Source: Duganella sp. Leaf126 (GTDB lineage: Bacteria; Pseudomonadota; Gammaproteobacteria; Burkholderiales; Burkholderiaceae_D). From it: 64,000 bases of DNA. This document shows, piece by piece, positions 16,683 through 28,077 of this stretch. The notes under the pieces are model-generated. The model did no database searches and was not told the origin of the DNA. It saw nothing but the letters and a program-made list of their open reading frames with translations. Every line of letters begins with the position of its first letter. The stretch's first letter is position 1. The DNA lies in assembly GCF_001423125.1 (NCBI RefSeq), contig NZ_LMNW01000001.1, positions 607,433 through 671,432 on the forward strand. Reading direction: 5' to 3'. Position numbers and translations under genes: made by a program.

Positions 16683-17885
16683 TCAGATGTCTTTGGGTTT
16701 GGCGGCTTCGCGGCGGTTGAAGCCGGCCACCATGTCGAAGCGGAACAGGCGGCATTCGAGCGCGCCGTTGAAGAACGGCGTCTTGCGCGATTCTTTCAGG
16801 CGCAGCATCTTGGGCAGGCCCAGGTCGGCCGTGAACAGGTACACGGTCCAGCCGGCGAAGCGCTGCTTGAGGGTGCCGCTGAAGTCTGCATAAAAGCTCT
16901 TGGCCAGTTCGTCCTCGCCCAGCGAGCTGTCGCCGCGCACGCCGATCCGCTCGCCGTAGGGCGGGTTGGTCAGCATGATGCCCGGCTGCTCGGTCGGCGC
17001 CTTCACTTCCTGCGCCTCGACCTGCTTGAGCGGCACGTCGAACATGATGCCGGCCGCGCGCAGGTTGTGGCGCGTCATGGCCACCATGTCGCCCGAGATG
17101 TCGGAGCCGAAAATCGTCGGTTCGGCCGGCAGCGCATTGGGCTTGATGGCGTGCTTCATGGCGGCCCACGGCGCCGGATCGAAGTCGTTGAACGCTTCGA
17201 AGGCGAAGCGGCGGCGCGCGCCGGGCGGCACGCCCTGCACCATCTGCGCCGCTTCGCACAGGATGGTGCCGGAGCCGCACATGGGGTCGAACAGCGGCAT
17301 GCCCGGCTTCCAGCCGGCCACGCGCAGCAGGCCTGCCGCCAGGTTTTCGCGCAGCGGCGCGTCGCCCGTTTCTTCGCGCCAGCCGCGCTTGAACAGCGCC
17401 TCGCCCGAGGTGTCGAGGTAGATGATGAACTGGTGCGCGTCGAGGAAGCCGACGATGCGCATGTCCGGCGCGCGCGTATCGACCGATGGGCGCTTGTTGT
17501 ACAGGTCGCGGAAGCGGTCGCAGATCGCATCCTTGATCTTGAGCGTGGTGAACTCCAGGCTTTTCAGCGGCGACTTGACGGCCGTGACATCGACGCGGAT
17601 CGTGTGGTCGTAGCTGAACCAGTCCTCCCACGGCTGCGCCAGCACCAGGTCATAGATGTCGTTCTCGGTCTTGTAGCCGGTAACGGCCATGCGCATCAGC
17701 ACCCGCGAGGCGATGCGCGAGTGCAGGTTGATGCGGTAGGCGTCGAGCAGCTCGCCCGAGCAGTGCGCGCCGCCGGGCACCTGGTTGTGCACCTTCATGG
17801 TGGTGCTGTGCTGGGCGATTTCGCCCAGTTCTTCGGCCAGCGCCGCTTCCATGCCGCGCGGGCATGGGCAAAAATAGGAAGCCAT
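16683..17885 (-). CDS. rlmL: 23S rRNA m2G2445 methyltransferase (RlmL type)
   Basis: A 400-residue THUMP-domain class I SAM methyltransferase. It opens with a short ferredoxin-like segment (FCPCPRGMEAALAEEL), then a THUMP RNA-binding domain (about 50-155), then a Rossmann methyltransferase. That domain has FDPMCGSGTILCEA for SAM binding and LTNPPYGERIG, the NPPY motif of amino-group methylation. It matches the N-terminal (RlmL) half of the E. coli RlmKL fusion; the RlmK half is absent, as is common outside gammaproteobacteria. Target site by homology. Confidence 0.85.
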   Translation of the reverse strand: MASYFCPCPRGMEAALAEELGEIAQHSTTMKVHNQVPGGAHCSGELLDAYRINLHSRIASRVLMRMAVTGYKTENDIYDLVLAQPWEDWFSYDHTIRVDVTAVKSPLKSLEFTTLKIKDAICDRFRDLYNKRPSVDTRAPDMRIVGFLDAHQFIIYLDTSGEALFKRGWREETGDAPLRENLAAGLLRVAGWKPGMPLFDPMCGSGTILCEAAQMVQGVPPGARRRFAFEAFNDFDPAPWAAMKHAIKPNALPAEPTIFGSDISGDMVAMTRHNLRAAGIMFDVPLKQVEAQEVKAPTEQPGIMLTNPPYGERIGVRGDSSLGEDELAKSFYADFSGTLKQRFAGWTVYLFTADLGLPKMLRLKESRKTPFFNGALECRLFRFDMVAGFNRREAAKPKDI

Positions 17886-17921
17886 CTTGGAGTACCTTTT
17901 ATCCGTTGGTTGGGTGGCTGG

Positions 17922-18347
17922 TCAGAAGGGTTTGACCACCACGAGAATGATAATTGCCAGCAGCATGAACACCGGCACTTCGTTAAACACGCGGAACCAC
18001 TTGTGGCTGCGGGTATTGACGCCCTGCTCGAATTTTTTCAGGAGGCGGCCGCACGCATGGTGGTAGCCGATGATCAGCGCCACGAACAGCAGCTTGGCGT
18101 GCATGAAGCCGGGCATGCGTCCGCCATCCTGCAGGTACAGCAGATAGACCAGGATGGCGCCGAACACGATGGCCGGCACCGCGATCCACATCGAAAAGCG
18201 GTACAGCTTGCGCGCCATCAGCAGCAGGCGCTCGGTGACGGCGGTATTGGACTCCATCGCCAGGTTGACGAAGATGCGCGGCAGGTAGAACACGCCGGCC
18301 ATCCAGGCGATGACGAAGAAGATGTGCAGCGATTTAATCCAGAGCAT
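17922..18347 (-). CDS. hemJ: HemJ-type protoporphyrinogen oxidase (CopD-like membrane protein)
   Basis: A 141-residue, four-helix membrane protein of the UPF0093/HemJ family, which oxidises protoporphyrinogen IX to protoporphyrin IX in haem synthesis. The diagnostic LHIFFVIAWMAGVFYLPRIFV start with its conserved His, and the later GFMHAKLLFV and RVFNEVPVFMLL, are present. The weaker CopD name is often used for the same family. It sits between rlmL and proA, all on the minus strand with short gaps. Confidence 0.85.
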   Translation of the reverse strand: MLWIKSLHIFFVIAWMAGVFYLPRIFVNLAMESNTAVTERLLLMARKLYRFSMWIAVPAIVFGAILVYLLYLQDGGRMPGFMHAKLLFVALIIGYHHACGRLLKKFEQGVNTRSHKWFRVFNEVPVFMLLAIIILVVVKPF

Positions 18348-18377
18348 GGCGATCCTTTGGGTGAGCTTGACGACCGG

Positions 18378-19691
18378 TTATTGACGGATTTCGCCGTGAC
18401 CGAACACGACGTACTTCAGTGAAGTCAGCCCTTCCAGCCCGACCGGTCCGCGCGCGTGCAGCTTGTCGTTGGAGATGCCGATTTCCGCACCCAGGCCATA
18501 TTCGAAGCCGTCCGCGAAGCGGGTGGACGCGTTGACCATCACCGAGGCCGAATCGACTTCGCGCAGGAAGCGCATGGCGGCGCTGTAGTCCTCGGTAATG
18601 ATCGCTTCCGTGTGTTTCGACGAATATTGGTTGATGTGCTCCATCGCCGCGTCGATGCCATCGACGATCCTGACGGCCAGGATGGCGGCCAGGTATTCGG
18701 TGGACCAGTCCTCTTCGGTGGCGGCGCTCAGGTGCGGGTAGCCGGCCAGAATCGTGTGCGCTTCGGCGTCGGCGCGCAGCTCGACCTGCCTGGTCGCATA
18801 CAGCCTGGCCAGCTCGGGCAGCACGCTGGCGGCAATGCTGCGCGAGACCAGCAGCGTTTCCATGGTGTTGCAGGTGCCGTAGCGGTGGCACTTGGCGTTG
18901 AAGCCGATGGCAACCGCTTTTTGCAGGTCGGCCTTGTCATCGATGTAGACGTGGCAGATGCCGTCGAGGTGCTTGATCATCGGGACCGTGGCTTCTGCCA
19001 TCAGGCGCGCGATCAGGCTCTTGCCGCCGCGCGGCACGATCACGTCCACGTACTGCGGCATGGTGATCAGCGCGCCGACGGCAGCGCGGTCGGTGGTATC
19101 GACCACCTGCACGCCGTCCTCGGGCAGGCCGGCGCCGAGCAGCCCCTCTTTGACCAGTTGCGCCAGCGCGCGGTTGCAATGGATCGCTTCCGAGCCGCCG
19201 CGCAAGATGGTGGCGTTGCCGCTCTTGATGCACAGGCCCGCCGCATCGACCGTGACGTTGGGGCGCGACTCGTAGATGATGCCGATCACGCCCAGCGGCA
19301 CGCGCATCTGGCCTACCTGGATGCCGCTGGGGCGATATTTCAGGCCCGAGATTTCGCCGATCGGATCGGGCAGCGCGACGATCTGGCGCAGCCCTTCGAC
19401 CATGGTGTCCAGCGCCTGGTCCGACAGCGCCAGGCGGTCGAGCATGGCCGGGGCCAGGCCGCTGGCGGCCGCCGCGTCCAGGTCGCGCCGGTTGGCCGCG
19501 CGCAGGGCGTCGGCCTCGCGCTCGATGCCGTCGGCGATCAGGGTCAGGGCGCGGTTGCGGGTGGCGCTGTCGGCCCGCGCCATCGCGCGCGACGCGTCGC
19601 GCGCCTGCCGGCCCAGTTGTGCCATGTACTGCCCGATGTCCAGCTTGGTGTCCAGCTCAGTGTCCAGCTCAGTATCCAGTTTGATATCCAT
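18378..19691 (-). CDS. proA: Gamma-glutamyl phosphate reductase with repeat-extended N-terminus
   Basis: A 437-residue ProA, the second step of proline synthesis, reducing gamma-glutamyl phosphate to glutamate semialdehyde with NADPH. The active-site region [18 protein letters not shown] carries the catalytic Cys, and [16 protein letters not shown] is typical. Most betaproteobacterial homologues begin M-DIxQYM; here about 17 residues ([13 protein letters not shown] and flanks) are inserted, encoded by a 12-bp tandem repeat. An ATG at 19625 (MAQLGRQ) could give the shorter form. It lies downstream of holA-lptE-leuS. Confidence 0.93.
   Translation of the reverse strand: MDIKLDTELDTELDTKLDIGQYMAQLGRQARDASRAMARADSATRNRALTLIADGIEREADALRAANRRDLDAAAASGLAPAMLDRLALSDQALDTMVEGLRQIVALPDPIGEISGLKYRPSGIQVGQMRVPLGVIGIIYESRPNVTVDAAGLCIKSGNATILRGGSEAIHCNRALAQLVKEGLLGAGLPEDGVQVVDTTDRAAVGALITMPQYVDVIVPRGGKSLIARLMAEATVPMIKHLDGICHVYIDDKADLQKAVAIGFNAKCHRYGTCNTMETLLVSRSIAASVLPELARLYATRQVELRADAEAHTILAGYPHLSAATEEDWSTEYLAAILAVRIVDGIDAAMEHINQYSSKHTEAIITEDYSAAMRFLREVDSASVMVNASTRFADGFEYGLGAEIGISNDKLHARGPVGLEGLTSLKYVVFGHGEIRQ
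19636..19691. repeat. 12-bp tandem repeat inside the start of proA
   Basis: Four units of 12 bp (19636-19683) plus 8 bp of a fifth; two central units are identical (GTGTCCAGCTCA). The array starts at the proA ATG and encodes L-D-T-E/K repeats. The length is a multiple of three, so copy-number change would keep the frame. Confidence 0.85.
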
Positions 19692-19733
19692 TATTGTCTC
19701 AATCAGCGTTTCGCCCCACGTCCGTCATTGGCC

Positions 19734-19768
19734 GCTTTTGCAGCGTGCTTTTGCAGCGTGCTTTTGCA
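19734..19768. repeat. 13-bp tandem repeat between holA and proA
   Basis: GCTTTTGCAGCGT occurs twice exactly (19734-19746 and 19747-19759), with a 9-bp partial third copy. The array ends 5 bp from the holA stop codon. No gene or hairpin was seen in it. Confidence 0.75.
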
Positions 19769-19772
19769 TCGC

Positions 19773-20789
19773 TCACCCGCGCGCCACCTTGAGGCCCAGC
19801 TGCAGCATCGCATCCCAGGCGTCGCCGCTATGCGCCGGCGCGCGCAGGCCCTTGATCATCTTGTCCACCTGCGCGGCATCCTTCATGGCCGCTTCCAGCG
19901 TGGCCAGCGAGATGCGCCGCAGCGCCGGATCCATCATGCGCTCTTTCGGTCCCCAGATGCGGTACTCCTTGAGCAGCGCGCCGAGCGGCCGGCCCTGCGC
20001 CATGCCCGCCTTGAGCTTGAGCAGGGTGCGGATTTCTTCGGACACGGCCCACAGCACCAGCGGCAGCGCCTCCCCTTCTCCCTTCAGGCCTTCGAGCATG
20101 CGCACCAGGCGCGCCGGGTCGCCCAGCAGCATCGCCTCGCTCAGTTTGAACACGTCGTAGCGCGCCACGTTGAGCACGGCGTCGTGCACCTGCTCGTACG
20201 TCAGCTTGCCCGGCTCGTGCAGCAGCGCGAGCTTCTGGATTTCCTGGTGCGCCGCCAGCAGGTTGCCTTCCACGCGGTCGGCGATGAAGTCGATGCTTTG
20301 CCGATCCGCGCCCTGCCCCTGTGCGGCCAGGCGCTGGCCGATCCAGTTGGGCAGCTGCGCCCGTTCGATCTGGGGAATGTCGATGTACACGGCCGCCTGC
20401 TGCAGCGCCGCCACCCAGGCTGCCTTCTGGGTCTGCCAGTCGAGCTTGGGCAGGGTGATCAGCGTCAGGTTGTCCGGGCTCAGGTCCTTCACATACGCTT
20501 GCAGCGCGGCGCCGCCATCCTTGCCCGGTTTGCCGGTCGGGATGCGCAGCTCGATCAGTTTTTTATCGCCGAACAGCGACAGCGCCTGGTTCGCTGCCAG
20601 CAGTTCGCCCCACTTGAAGCTGCGCTCCACGGTCAGCACGTCGCGCTCGGAGTAGCCTTGCGCGCGCGCGGTGCGGCGGATCTTGTCGGCCGCCTCCAGC
20701 GCCAGCAGATGCTCGTCGCTGGTGATCACGTACAGCTGCGACAGCGCCTTGTTCAGGTGACCGTCGAGCGCGTCCAGGCGCAATTGCAT
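19773..20789 (-). CDS. holA: DNA polymerase III subunit delta
   Basis: A 338-residue clamp-loader delta subunit, which opens the beta sliding clamp. The N-terminal LYVITSDEHLLALEAADKIR and the RSFKWGELLAANQALSLFGDKKLIELRIP segment (clamp-binding wrench) match the family, followed by the alpha-helical collar (LKLKAGMAQGRPL, ERMMDPALRRI). It begins 9 bp after the lptE stop, in the standard betaproteobacterial order leuS-lptE-holA. Confidence 0.93.
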   Translation of the reverse strand: MQLRLDALDGHLNKALSQLYVITSDEHLLALEAADKIRRTARAQGYSERDVLTVERSFKWGELLAANQALSLFGDKKLIELRIPTGKPGKDGGAALQAYVKDLSPDNLTLITLPKLDWQTQKAAWVAALQQAAVYIDIPQIERAQLPNWIGQRLAAQGQGADRQSIDFIADRVEGNLLAAHQEIQKLALLHEPGKLTYEQVHDAVLNVARYDVFKLSEAMLLGDPARLVRMLEGLKGEGEALPLVLWAVSEEIRTLLKLKAGMAQGRPLGALLKEYRIWGPKERMMDPALRRISLATLEAAMKDAAQVDKMIKGLRAPAHSGDAWDAMLQLGLKVARG

Positions 20790-20798
20790 CGGGCCGCC

Positions 20799-21413
20799 CT
20801 ACAGGATCGGCACGGCCGGCGCGGCGGACGGATCCTGCGGCGCCGGGCCCGGCGCCGGCACCGACATGCGCACCGTTTTCACGGCCGCCAGGCGGCGCAT
20901 CATCTGCTGCACCAGGTCGGTCTGCATGTCCTTGTACAGCAGCGCTTCTTCCTGCTCCTTGGCCAGCAGCTGGGTTTCGTTGAAGTCGATCGGCCGGCTC
21001 AGCGAAATCCTGGTCGGGCCCAGCAGCTCGTTGCCCTGGCGGTCGAGCACGCGGAACACGATCGTGTACTGCAACAGGTACTGGCGTACGCGGCCATTGC
21101 TGTTCAGCGACAGGATGGTCTTGGTGCGCGTGGTTTCCGGATTGGTCAGCACTTCGACCACGCCATCGGCATCCTTGGCGCTGTTGACCACGGTGGTGCT
21201 GCCGTTGACGCGGATATTGCGTTTCAGGTCGATCGCCAGCGGCGACGAATCCGGCAGGCCGATATACATGGTCGGGAACGGCAGCGTGTAATGGCCGCCG
21301 TCGCCGCGCAGGTGGAAGCCGCAGGCGGACAGCGAGCTTGCCATGGCTGCCGCCAGCAGCAGCGCCAGGCCGGCCGCGCGGCTGCGTCCCACCAATCCGG
21401 AAGTAGTCGTCAT
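20799..21413 (-). CDS. lptE: LPS-assembly lipoprotein LptE
   Basis: A 204-residue outer-membrane lipoprotein that plugs the LptD barrel and helps insert lipopolysaccharide. The signal peptide ends at lipobox LSAC, followed by GFHLRGDG, the family hallmark, and a long helical stretch (NETQLLAKEQEEALLYKDMQ). The Pro/Ala-rich tail of about 20 residues is variable. It lies between leuS and holA. Confidence 0.93.
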   Translation of the reverse strand: MTTTSGLVGRSRAAGLALLLAAAMASSLSACGFHLRGDGGHYTLPFPTMYIGLPDSSPLAIDLKRNIRVNGSTTVVNSAKDADGVVEVLTNPETTRTKTILSLNSNGRVRQYLLQYTIVFRVLDRQGNELLGPTRISLSRPIDFNETQLLAKEQEEALLYKDMQTDLVQQMMRRLAAVKTVRMSVPAPGPAPQDPSAAPAVPIL

Positions 21414-21431
21414 GAAATCCTCTTTACGCTC

Positions 21432-24108
<2,677 letters not shown>

Positions 24109-24269
24109 ATCCTCAACTGAGCGGCAGGGCTCGGTCATGGGCGCCAAAATGCGGCAGATGCGCTGTGCTGCGCCGTGGTTCATTCCCTGCGCTGTAAATT
24201 TACGGTGTCGGGACATGCGATAAGATGCTGGTCTCCATCCGTTAGCAATGCCCTTCAAAAGACACCCTC

Positions 24270-25346
24270 ATGGCCTTCGACCGCAACCAGCCCCATAACG
24301 ATCTTCCGTTGCTGCCACCTGCTCCCGACCTCGAGACCAAGGCGGTGCTCAAACAGGCGATTGGCGCAAACCGGGCGCTGGCCAATCTGCGTGGATTGGC
24401 TGGTCAGATTCCCAATCAGGGCATGCTCATCAACAGCATTACGTTGCAAGAAGCCAGATTATCTTCCGAGATAGAGAACATCGTCACGACCAACGACGAA
24501 CTATATCGTGCCGATGCCGACGCTGATGGCAAAGCTGACGCTCATACGAAGGAGGTATTGCGTTACAGAGAGGCTCTACAATACGGTTTCGCCGCTTTAC
24601 GAGAGCGGCCTTTGACCACCAACTTTTTTATTGACATTGCCCGATTGATCAAGCGATCGGATATCAGCATCCGTGCAATACCTGGCACAGCACTAAAAAA
24701 CGAGATAGGCGAGGTGGTATATACCCCTCCGGTCGGCGATCAAGTCATCCGCGACAAGCTTTCCGATCTGGAGCGCTTCATCCATGCCGAGGATGGTATC
24801 GATCCCCTCATCAAAATGGCTGTGATGCACTACCAGTTCGAGGCGATCCATCCTTTCCCCGATGGGAATGGACGCACGGGACGCATCCTCAATTTGCTGT
24901 ACCTCGTGCAAGTGGGCCTGATGGATATACCGGTGCTATTCCTGTCGCGTTACATCATCGCAAACAAGCGGGAATACTATCTGGGGCTGCAGAAAGTCAC
25001 CGAAGAGCAGGATTGGGAAAGCTGGGTGTTATTCATGCTGCGTGCTGTGGAAAGCACCGCGCAACAAACGTTCGATCAGGTCAAACGTATTCTTGCGCTC
25101 ATGGAAACTGTGAGGGAAAGGGTACACCGCGAGCTTCCAGGCATCTACAGCAAAGACTTGATCGAGGCAGTCTTTCGGCATCCTTACACCAAAATCCAGT
25201 TTCTGGTCGATGCCAATATTGCAAAGCGTCAGACCGCATCAGGATATCTCCAGGCACTTGCCGCAAATGGCGTCTTGATCGAAAAACAGATCGGACGAGA
25301 AAAATATTTTATCAATCAGGCTCTGCTCTCCGAGTTGGCACGATAG
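24270..25346 (+). CDS. Fic-domain protein (class II, self-inhibited AMP transferase)
   Basis: A 358-residue Fic protein of the SoFic type. It has an N-terminal Fic_N domain carrying the inhibitory helix (SSEIEN, matching the S/T-xxx-E-G/N rule of class II), the Fic core with the complete catalytic motif HPFPDGNGRTGR, and a C-terminal winged-helix-like part. These enzymes AMPylate protein hydroxyls and are held off by the inhibitory Glu. Codon use is clearly less GC-rich than in neighbours, with many A/T third positions, suggesting recent transfer. No antitoxin partner gene is adjacent, consistent with in-cis inhibition. Confidence 0.92.
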   Translation: MAFDRNQPHNDLPLLPPAPDLETKAVLKQAIGANRALANLRGLAGQIPNQGMLINSITLQEARLSSEIENIVTTNDELYRADADADGKADAHTKEVLRYREALQYGFAALRERPLTTNFFIDIARLIKRSDISIRAIPGTALKNEIGEVVYTPPVGDQVIRDKLSDLERFIHAEDGIDPLIKMAVMHYQFEAIHPFPDGNGRTGRILNLLYLVQVGLMDIPVLFLSRYIIANKREYYLGLQKVTEEQDWESWVLFMLRAVESTAQQTFDQVKRILALMETVRERVHRELPGIYSKDLIEAVFRHPYTKIQFLVDANIAKRQTASGYLQALAANGVLIEKQIGREKYFINQALLSELAR

Positions 25347-25360
25347 CAATAGGTTGACGC

Positions 25361-25392
25361 AATCGACATATGCTGAAAACGTGTCGATTTTT
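25361..25392 (+). terminator. Probable intrinsic terminator of the Fic gene
   Basis: AATCGACA (25361-25368) pairs with TGTCGATT (25382-25389) around a 13-nt loop, followed by further Ts. It lies 15 bp after the fic stop. The stem is AT-rich, hence moderate confidence. Confidence 0.55.
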
Positions 25393-25418
25393 CCGCGTTT
25401 TTTAACCATGTTTGATTA

Positions 25419-25535
25419 ATGTGTCGATTTGATCGACATATCCTCTACGCGGGTACGCAGAGCATAGCCAGTCGCCTGATCCGTGACTTCGAGGAATTCG
25501 CCGGTGTGACGGCGCAGCATTCCATTAGCGCTTAG
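25419..25535 (+). CDS. Possible 38-residue open reading frame behind the Fic gene
   Basis: A short frame from ATG 25419 to TAG. The first codons overlap the palindrome TGTCGAT-TTG-ATCGACA (25422-25438), and the C-terminal two thirds read like a protein fragment (YAGTQSIASRLIRDFEEF). No ribosome-binding site is evident. It may be the remnant of a gene left with the Fic insertion, or non-coding. Not recognised. This and the Fic terminator are all that the 257-bp gap before the SDR gene holds. Confidence 0.2.
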   Translation: MCRFDRHILYAGTQSIASRLIRDFEEFAGVTAQHSISA

Positions 25536-25603
25536 ATGAGACGGCCCACACGCGTCATGACATCCTTTTGTACACTGACCGCACACCCACACGAGGACTG
25601 ACC

Positions 25604-26347
25604 ATGAAAACCACTGGAAACACCATCTTGATCACCGGCGGCGGCAGCGGCATCGGTGAGGCGCTGGCCCATCGCCTGCATGACCTGGGCAACACCGTCA
25701 TCATCGCCGGCCGCCGGCGCGAGGTGCTGGAGAAGTCGGCTGCCGGGCGCGCCAACATCGTCCCCATGCCGTTCGATGCCGACAGCGCCGCGTCGGTCGA
25801 TGCGTTTGCGCGCCAGGTCGTGGCCGAACATCCCACCCTCAATGTGCTGATCAATAACGCCGGCATCATGCGTTTCGAGGACCTGACCGCGCGGCGCGAC
25901 CTGGCCGATGCCGAGGCGACGATCACCACCAACCTGCTGGGACCGATCCGCCTGATCAACGCGCTGATCGACCACCTGCGCCAGCAGCCCGATGCGGCGA
26001 TCATCAACACCACGTCCGGCCTGGCTTTCGTGCCGCTGCTGACCACGCCGACCTACAATGCCACCAAGGCCGCGCTGCACTCGTACACGGTGTCGTTGCG
26101 CGAAGTGTTGAAAGGCGCGGTGGAGGTGATCGAGCTGGCGCCGCCGGCCGTGCAGACCGACCTGACGCCGGGCCAGTCCACGCGCGAGGGCTACCAGCCG
26201 CTCGACGAGTACGCCGACGAGGTAATCGGCCTGCTGACGGCCAGCCCCACGCCGGCCGAGGTGCTGGTCCAGCGCGTGCACTTCCTGCGCGATGCGGAAA
26301 AGGAAAACCGCTACGAGCAGGCGCTGGCGACGCTGAACAAGCGCTGA
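25604..26347 (+). CDS. Short-chain dehydrogenase/reductase (DltE-like)
   Basis: A 247-residue SDR oxidoreductase. The cofactor motif TGGGSGIG near the N-terminus followed by AGRRRE suggests NADP(H). NNAG, the catalytic Ser in NTTSGLAF and YNATK (Tyr and Lys of YxxxK) are all present. It resembles the DltE-type subgroup, whose substrates are not known. An ATG at 25604 with an upstream GAGGA is preferred to the in-frame upstream start. The last codons lie in an 11-bp duplication. Confidence 0.88.
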   Translation: MKTTGNTILITGGGSGIGEALAHRLHDLGNTVIIAGRRREVLEKSAAGRANIVPMPFDADSAASVDAFARQVVAEHPTLNVLINNAGIMRFEDLTARRDLADAEATITTNLLGPIRLINALIDHLRQQPDAAIINTTSGLAFVPLLTTPTYNATKAALHSYTVSLREVLKGAVEVIELAPPAVQTDLTPGQSTREGYQPLDEYADEVIGLLTASPTPAEVLVQRVHFLRDAEKENRYEQALATLNKR

Positions 26348-26383
26348 ACAAGCAATAACTGAGCGCCAACCCAGCGCCAACCT
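26331..26383. repeat. Two 11-bp tandem duplications at the SDR gene end
   Basis: CGCTGAACAAG occurs at 26331-26341 and 26342-26352; the second copy supplies the TGA stop. A second pair, AGCGCCAACCC/T, lies at 26362-26372 and 26373-26383. Both have 11-bp units. Confidence 0.8.
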
Positions 26384-26456
26384 TTCAGTTTTACCGTTTT
26401 ACCCTTCCGTTTTATGCCACCATAGCGTTTTAACATCACAGCGAAATCGGGAGAGC

Positions 26457-26831
26457 ATGATGATCAAGGGACTGCGGACGGTGGTGTATCCGGTGGCGGA
26501 TGTGGTGGTGGCGCGGGACTGGTATGCGCAGGCGTTCGGCACGACGCCGTATTTCGACCAGCCGTTTTACGTCGGGTTTGCGATCGGCGGCTTCGAACTC
26601 GGGTTGATTCCGGCAGAAAAGTTTACCGCGGCCATGGCCGGCAGCATGGCGTACTGGGGCGTCGATGACATCGATGCCGAGACCGCACGGCTGGTGGGCC
26701 TGGGCGCCGCCGTGCACGGCGCCATCGAGGACGTCGGCGAAGGCATCCGCACGGTGGAGCTGGCCGATCCGTTTGGCAATCTGCTGTGCCTGATCTTCAA
26801 CCCGCACTTCGACCCGGCGGCAGTCCGCTGA
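26457..26831 (+). CDS. VOC-family (glyoxalase/bleomycin-resistance fold) protein
   Basis: A 124-residue single-domain VOC protein: betaalpha-beta-beta-beta modules (VVYPVADVVVARDWYAQAFG, YWGVDDIDAETARLVGLGA, ELADPFGNLLCLIFNP). Metal ligands of true glyoxalases are not obvious, so a binding or dioxygenase-like role is possible. GGGAGAG precedes the start; ATG 26457 or 26460. Confidence 0.82.
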   Translation: MMIKGLRTVVYPVADVVVARDWYAQAFGTTPYFDQPFYVGFAIGGFELGLIPAEKFTAAMAGSMAYWGVDDIDAETARLVGLGAAVHGAIEDVGEGIRTVELADPFGNLLCLIFNPHFDPAAVR

Positions 26832-26889
26832 GACCGCCAAGCCCGGTTTGTGGCACACTACGTCCCTTTGCCCCAAGAAAGAGGTCGTC

Positions 26890-27699
26890 ATGTCCCGCCG
26901 CAACGCCAATCTGATCAAGTCGCCCGAGCAAATCGTCCAGGCGCGGGTCGCCGCCCAGCTGGCGGCCGACGTGCTGACCATGATCGGCCCGCACATCAAG
27001 CCCGGCGTGACCACGGCCTACCTCGACCAGCTGTGCAACGATTACATCGTCAATGTGCAGAAGGTCACGCCGGCCAATGTCGGCTACGGCGGCTTTCCGG
27101 CCACCGTGTGCAGCTCGGTCAACCAGGTGGTGTGCCACGGCATACCGTCGGCGACCGAGGTGCTCCAGGACGGCGACATCATCAATATCGACGTGGCCGT
27201 GATCAAGGATGGCTGGCACGGCGACACCAGCCGCATGTACTACGTGGGCGAGCCGTCGAAGGCCGCGCGCAAGCTGGTGGAGACGACCTACGCGGCCATG
27301 TGGGCCGGCATCCGCGCCGTGAAACCGCGCGCCACGCTCGGCGATGTCGGTTTCGCGATCCAGACCGTGGCGGAAAAAGCCGGGTTCAGCGTGGTGCTCG
27401 ATTATTGCGGCCACGGCATCGGCATGACCTACCACGAAGACCCGCAGGTGACCCACTACGGCCGTCCCGGCCAGGGCATGGTGCTGAAACCGGGCATGCT
27501 GTTTACCATCGAACCGATGATCAACGCCGGCCGCGCCGCCACGCGCGAACTCGACGACGGCTGGACCGTGGAAACGCGCGACAGGTCGCTGTCGGCGCAG
27601 TGGGAACACATGGTGACGGTAACCGAGACCGGTTTCGAGGTGCTGACGCTGGCGCCGGGCGAAACCGGCGCCAAGGGCGATATCCCGATCGTCGGCTGA
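26890..27699 (+). CDS. map: Type I methionine aminopeptidase
   Basis: A 269-residue enzyme that removes the initiator Met from new proteins. The pita-bread fold residues are visible: IDVAVIKDGWHGDTSRMY (two metal-binding Asp), CGHGIGMTYHEDPQ (His), FTIEPMIN (Glu) and QWEHMVTVTE (Glu). It is not beside rpsB/tsf, where the main map usually lies, so it may be a second paralogue. GAGG precedes ATG 26890. Confidence 0.92.
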   Translation: MSRRNANLIKSPEQIVQARVAAQLAADVLTMIGPHIKPGVTTAYLDQLCNDYIVNVQKVTPANVGYGGFPATVCSSVNQVVCHGIPSATEVLQDGDIINIDVAVIKDGWHGDTSRMYYVGEPSKAARKLVETTYAAMWAGIRAVKPRATLGDVGFAIQTVAEKAGFSVVLDYCGHGIGMTYHEDPQVTHYGRPGQGMVLKPGMLFTIEPMINAGRAATRELDDGWTVETRDRSLSAQWEHMVTVTETGFEVLTLAPGETGAKGDIPIVG

Positions 27700-27740
27700 A
27701 GGGTCAGCTGAACTGCCGCAGCGCCACGGCGCGCACCGGC

Positions 27741-28067
27741 TTACCTGAGGGTCAGCTTCAACGCCGGTTTTTCGCCGTAGTCGTCGTAGCGGTCGTTGAT
27801 GCCGGCCACGCAGTAAGTCACTTCTTCCAGCAGATCGGGCGCGGCCGCGCGCATTGCGGCCGCGTCGGTGATGACGATATCGAGTACCTCGTCCGGCTTG
27901 AGCCTGAACTTGCTCATATTGTCGTCGTCGCGCAGGTAGCTCAGGCAATCGACCCAGGCGTCCATGGTGTTGCCATAGCTGTCGGGAAAGCCGAGCGCTG
28001 CCTTGCAGGCCGCGTGGAAGGTCGCGGCGTCGGTGATTGCGGCGCCGTTCAGTTGGGCGGTGGCCAT
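27741..28067 (-). CDS. Barstar-family protein (orphan RNase inhibitor-like)
   Basis: A 108-residue barstar-fold protein. The family pattern (FHAACKAALGFPDSYGNTMDAWVDCLSYL) is clear, including the Tyr/Gly/Asp region that blocks the barnase active site. A barnase-type ribonuclease is absent from this window, so its target is unknown. It lies 10 bp downstream of exbD in the same orientation, which suggests cotranscription with exbBD. Confidence 0.88.
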   Translation of the reverse strand: MATAQLNGAAITDAATFHAACKAALGFPDSYGNTMDAWVDCLSYLRDDDNMSKFRLKPDEVLDIVITDAAAMRAAAPDLLEEVTYCVAGINDRYDDYGEKPALKLTLR

Positions 28068-28077
28068 GATGTACTTT

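Noticed and set aside
25568..25604. Longer N-terminus for the SDR protein
   Set aside because: The extra twelve residues do not resemble the family, and a good ribosome-binding site lies directly before ATG 25604.
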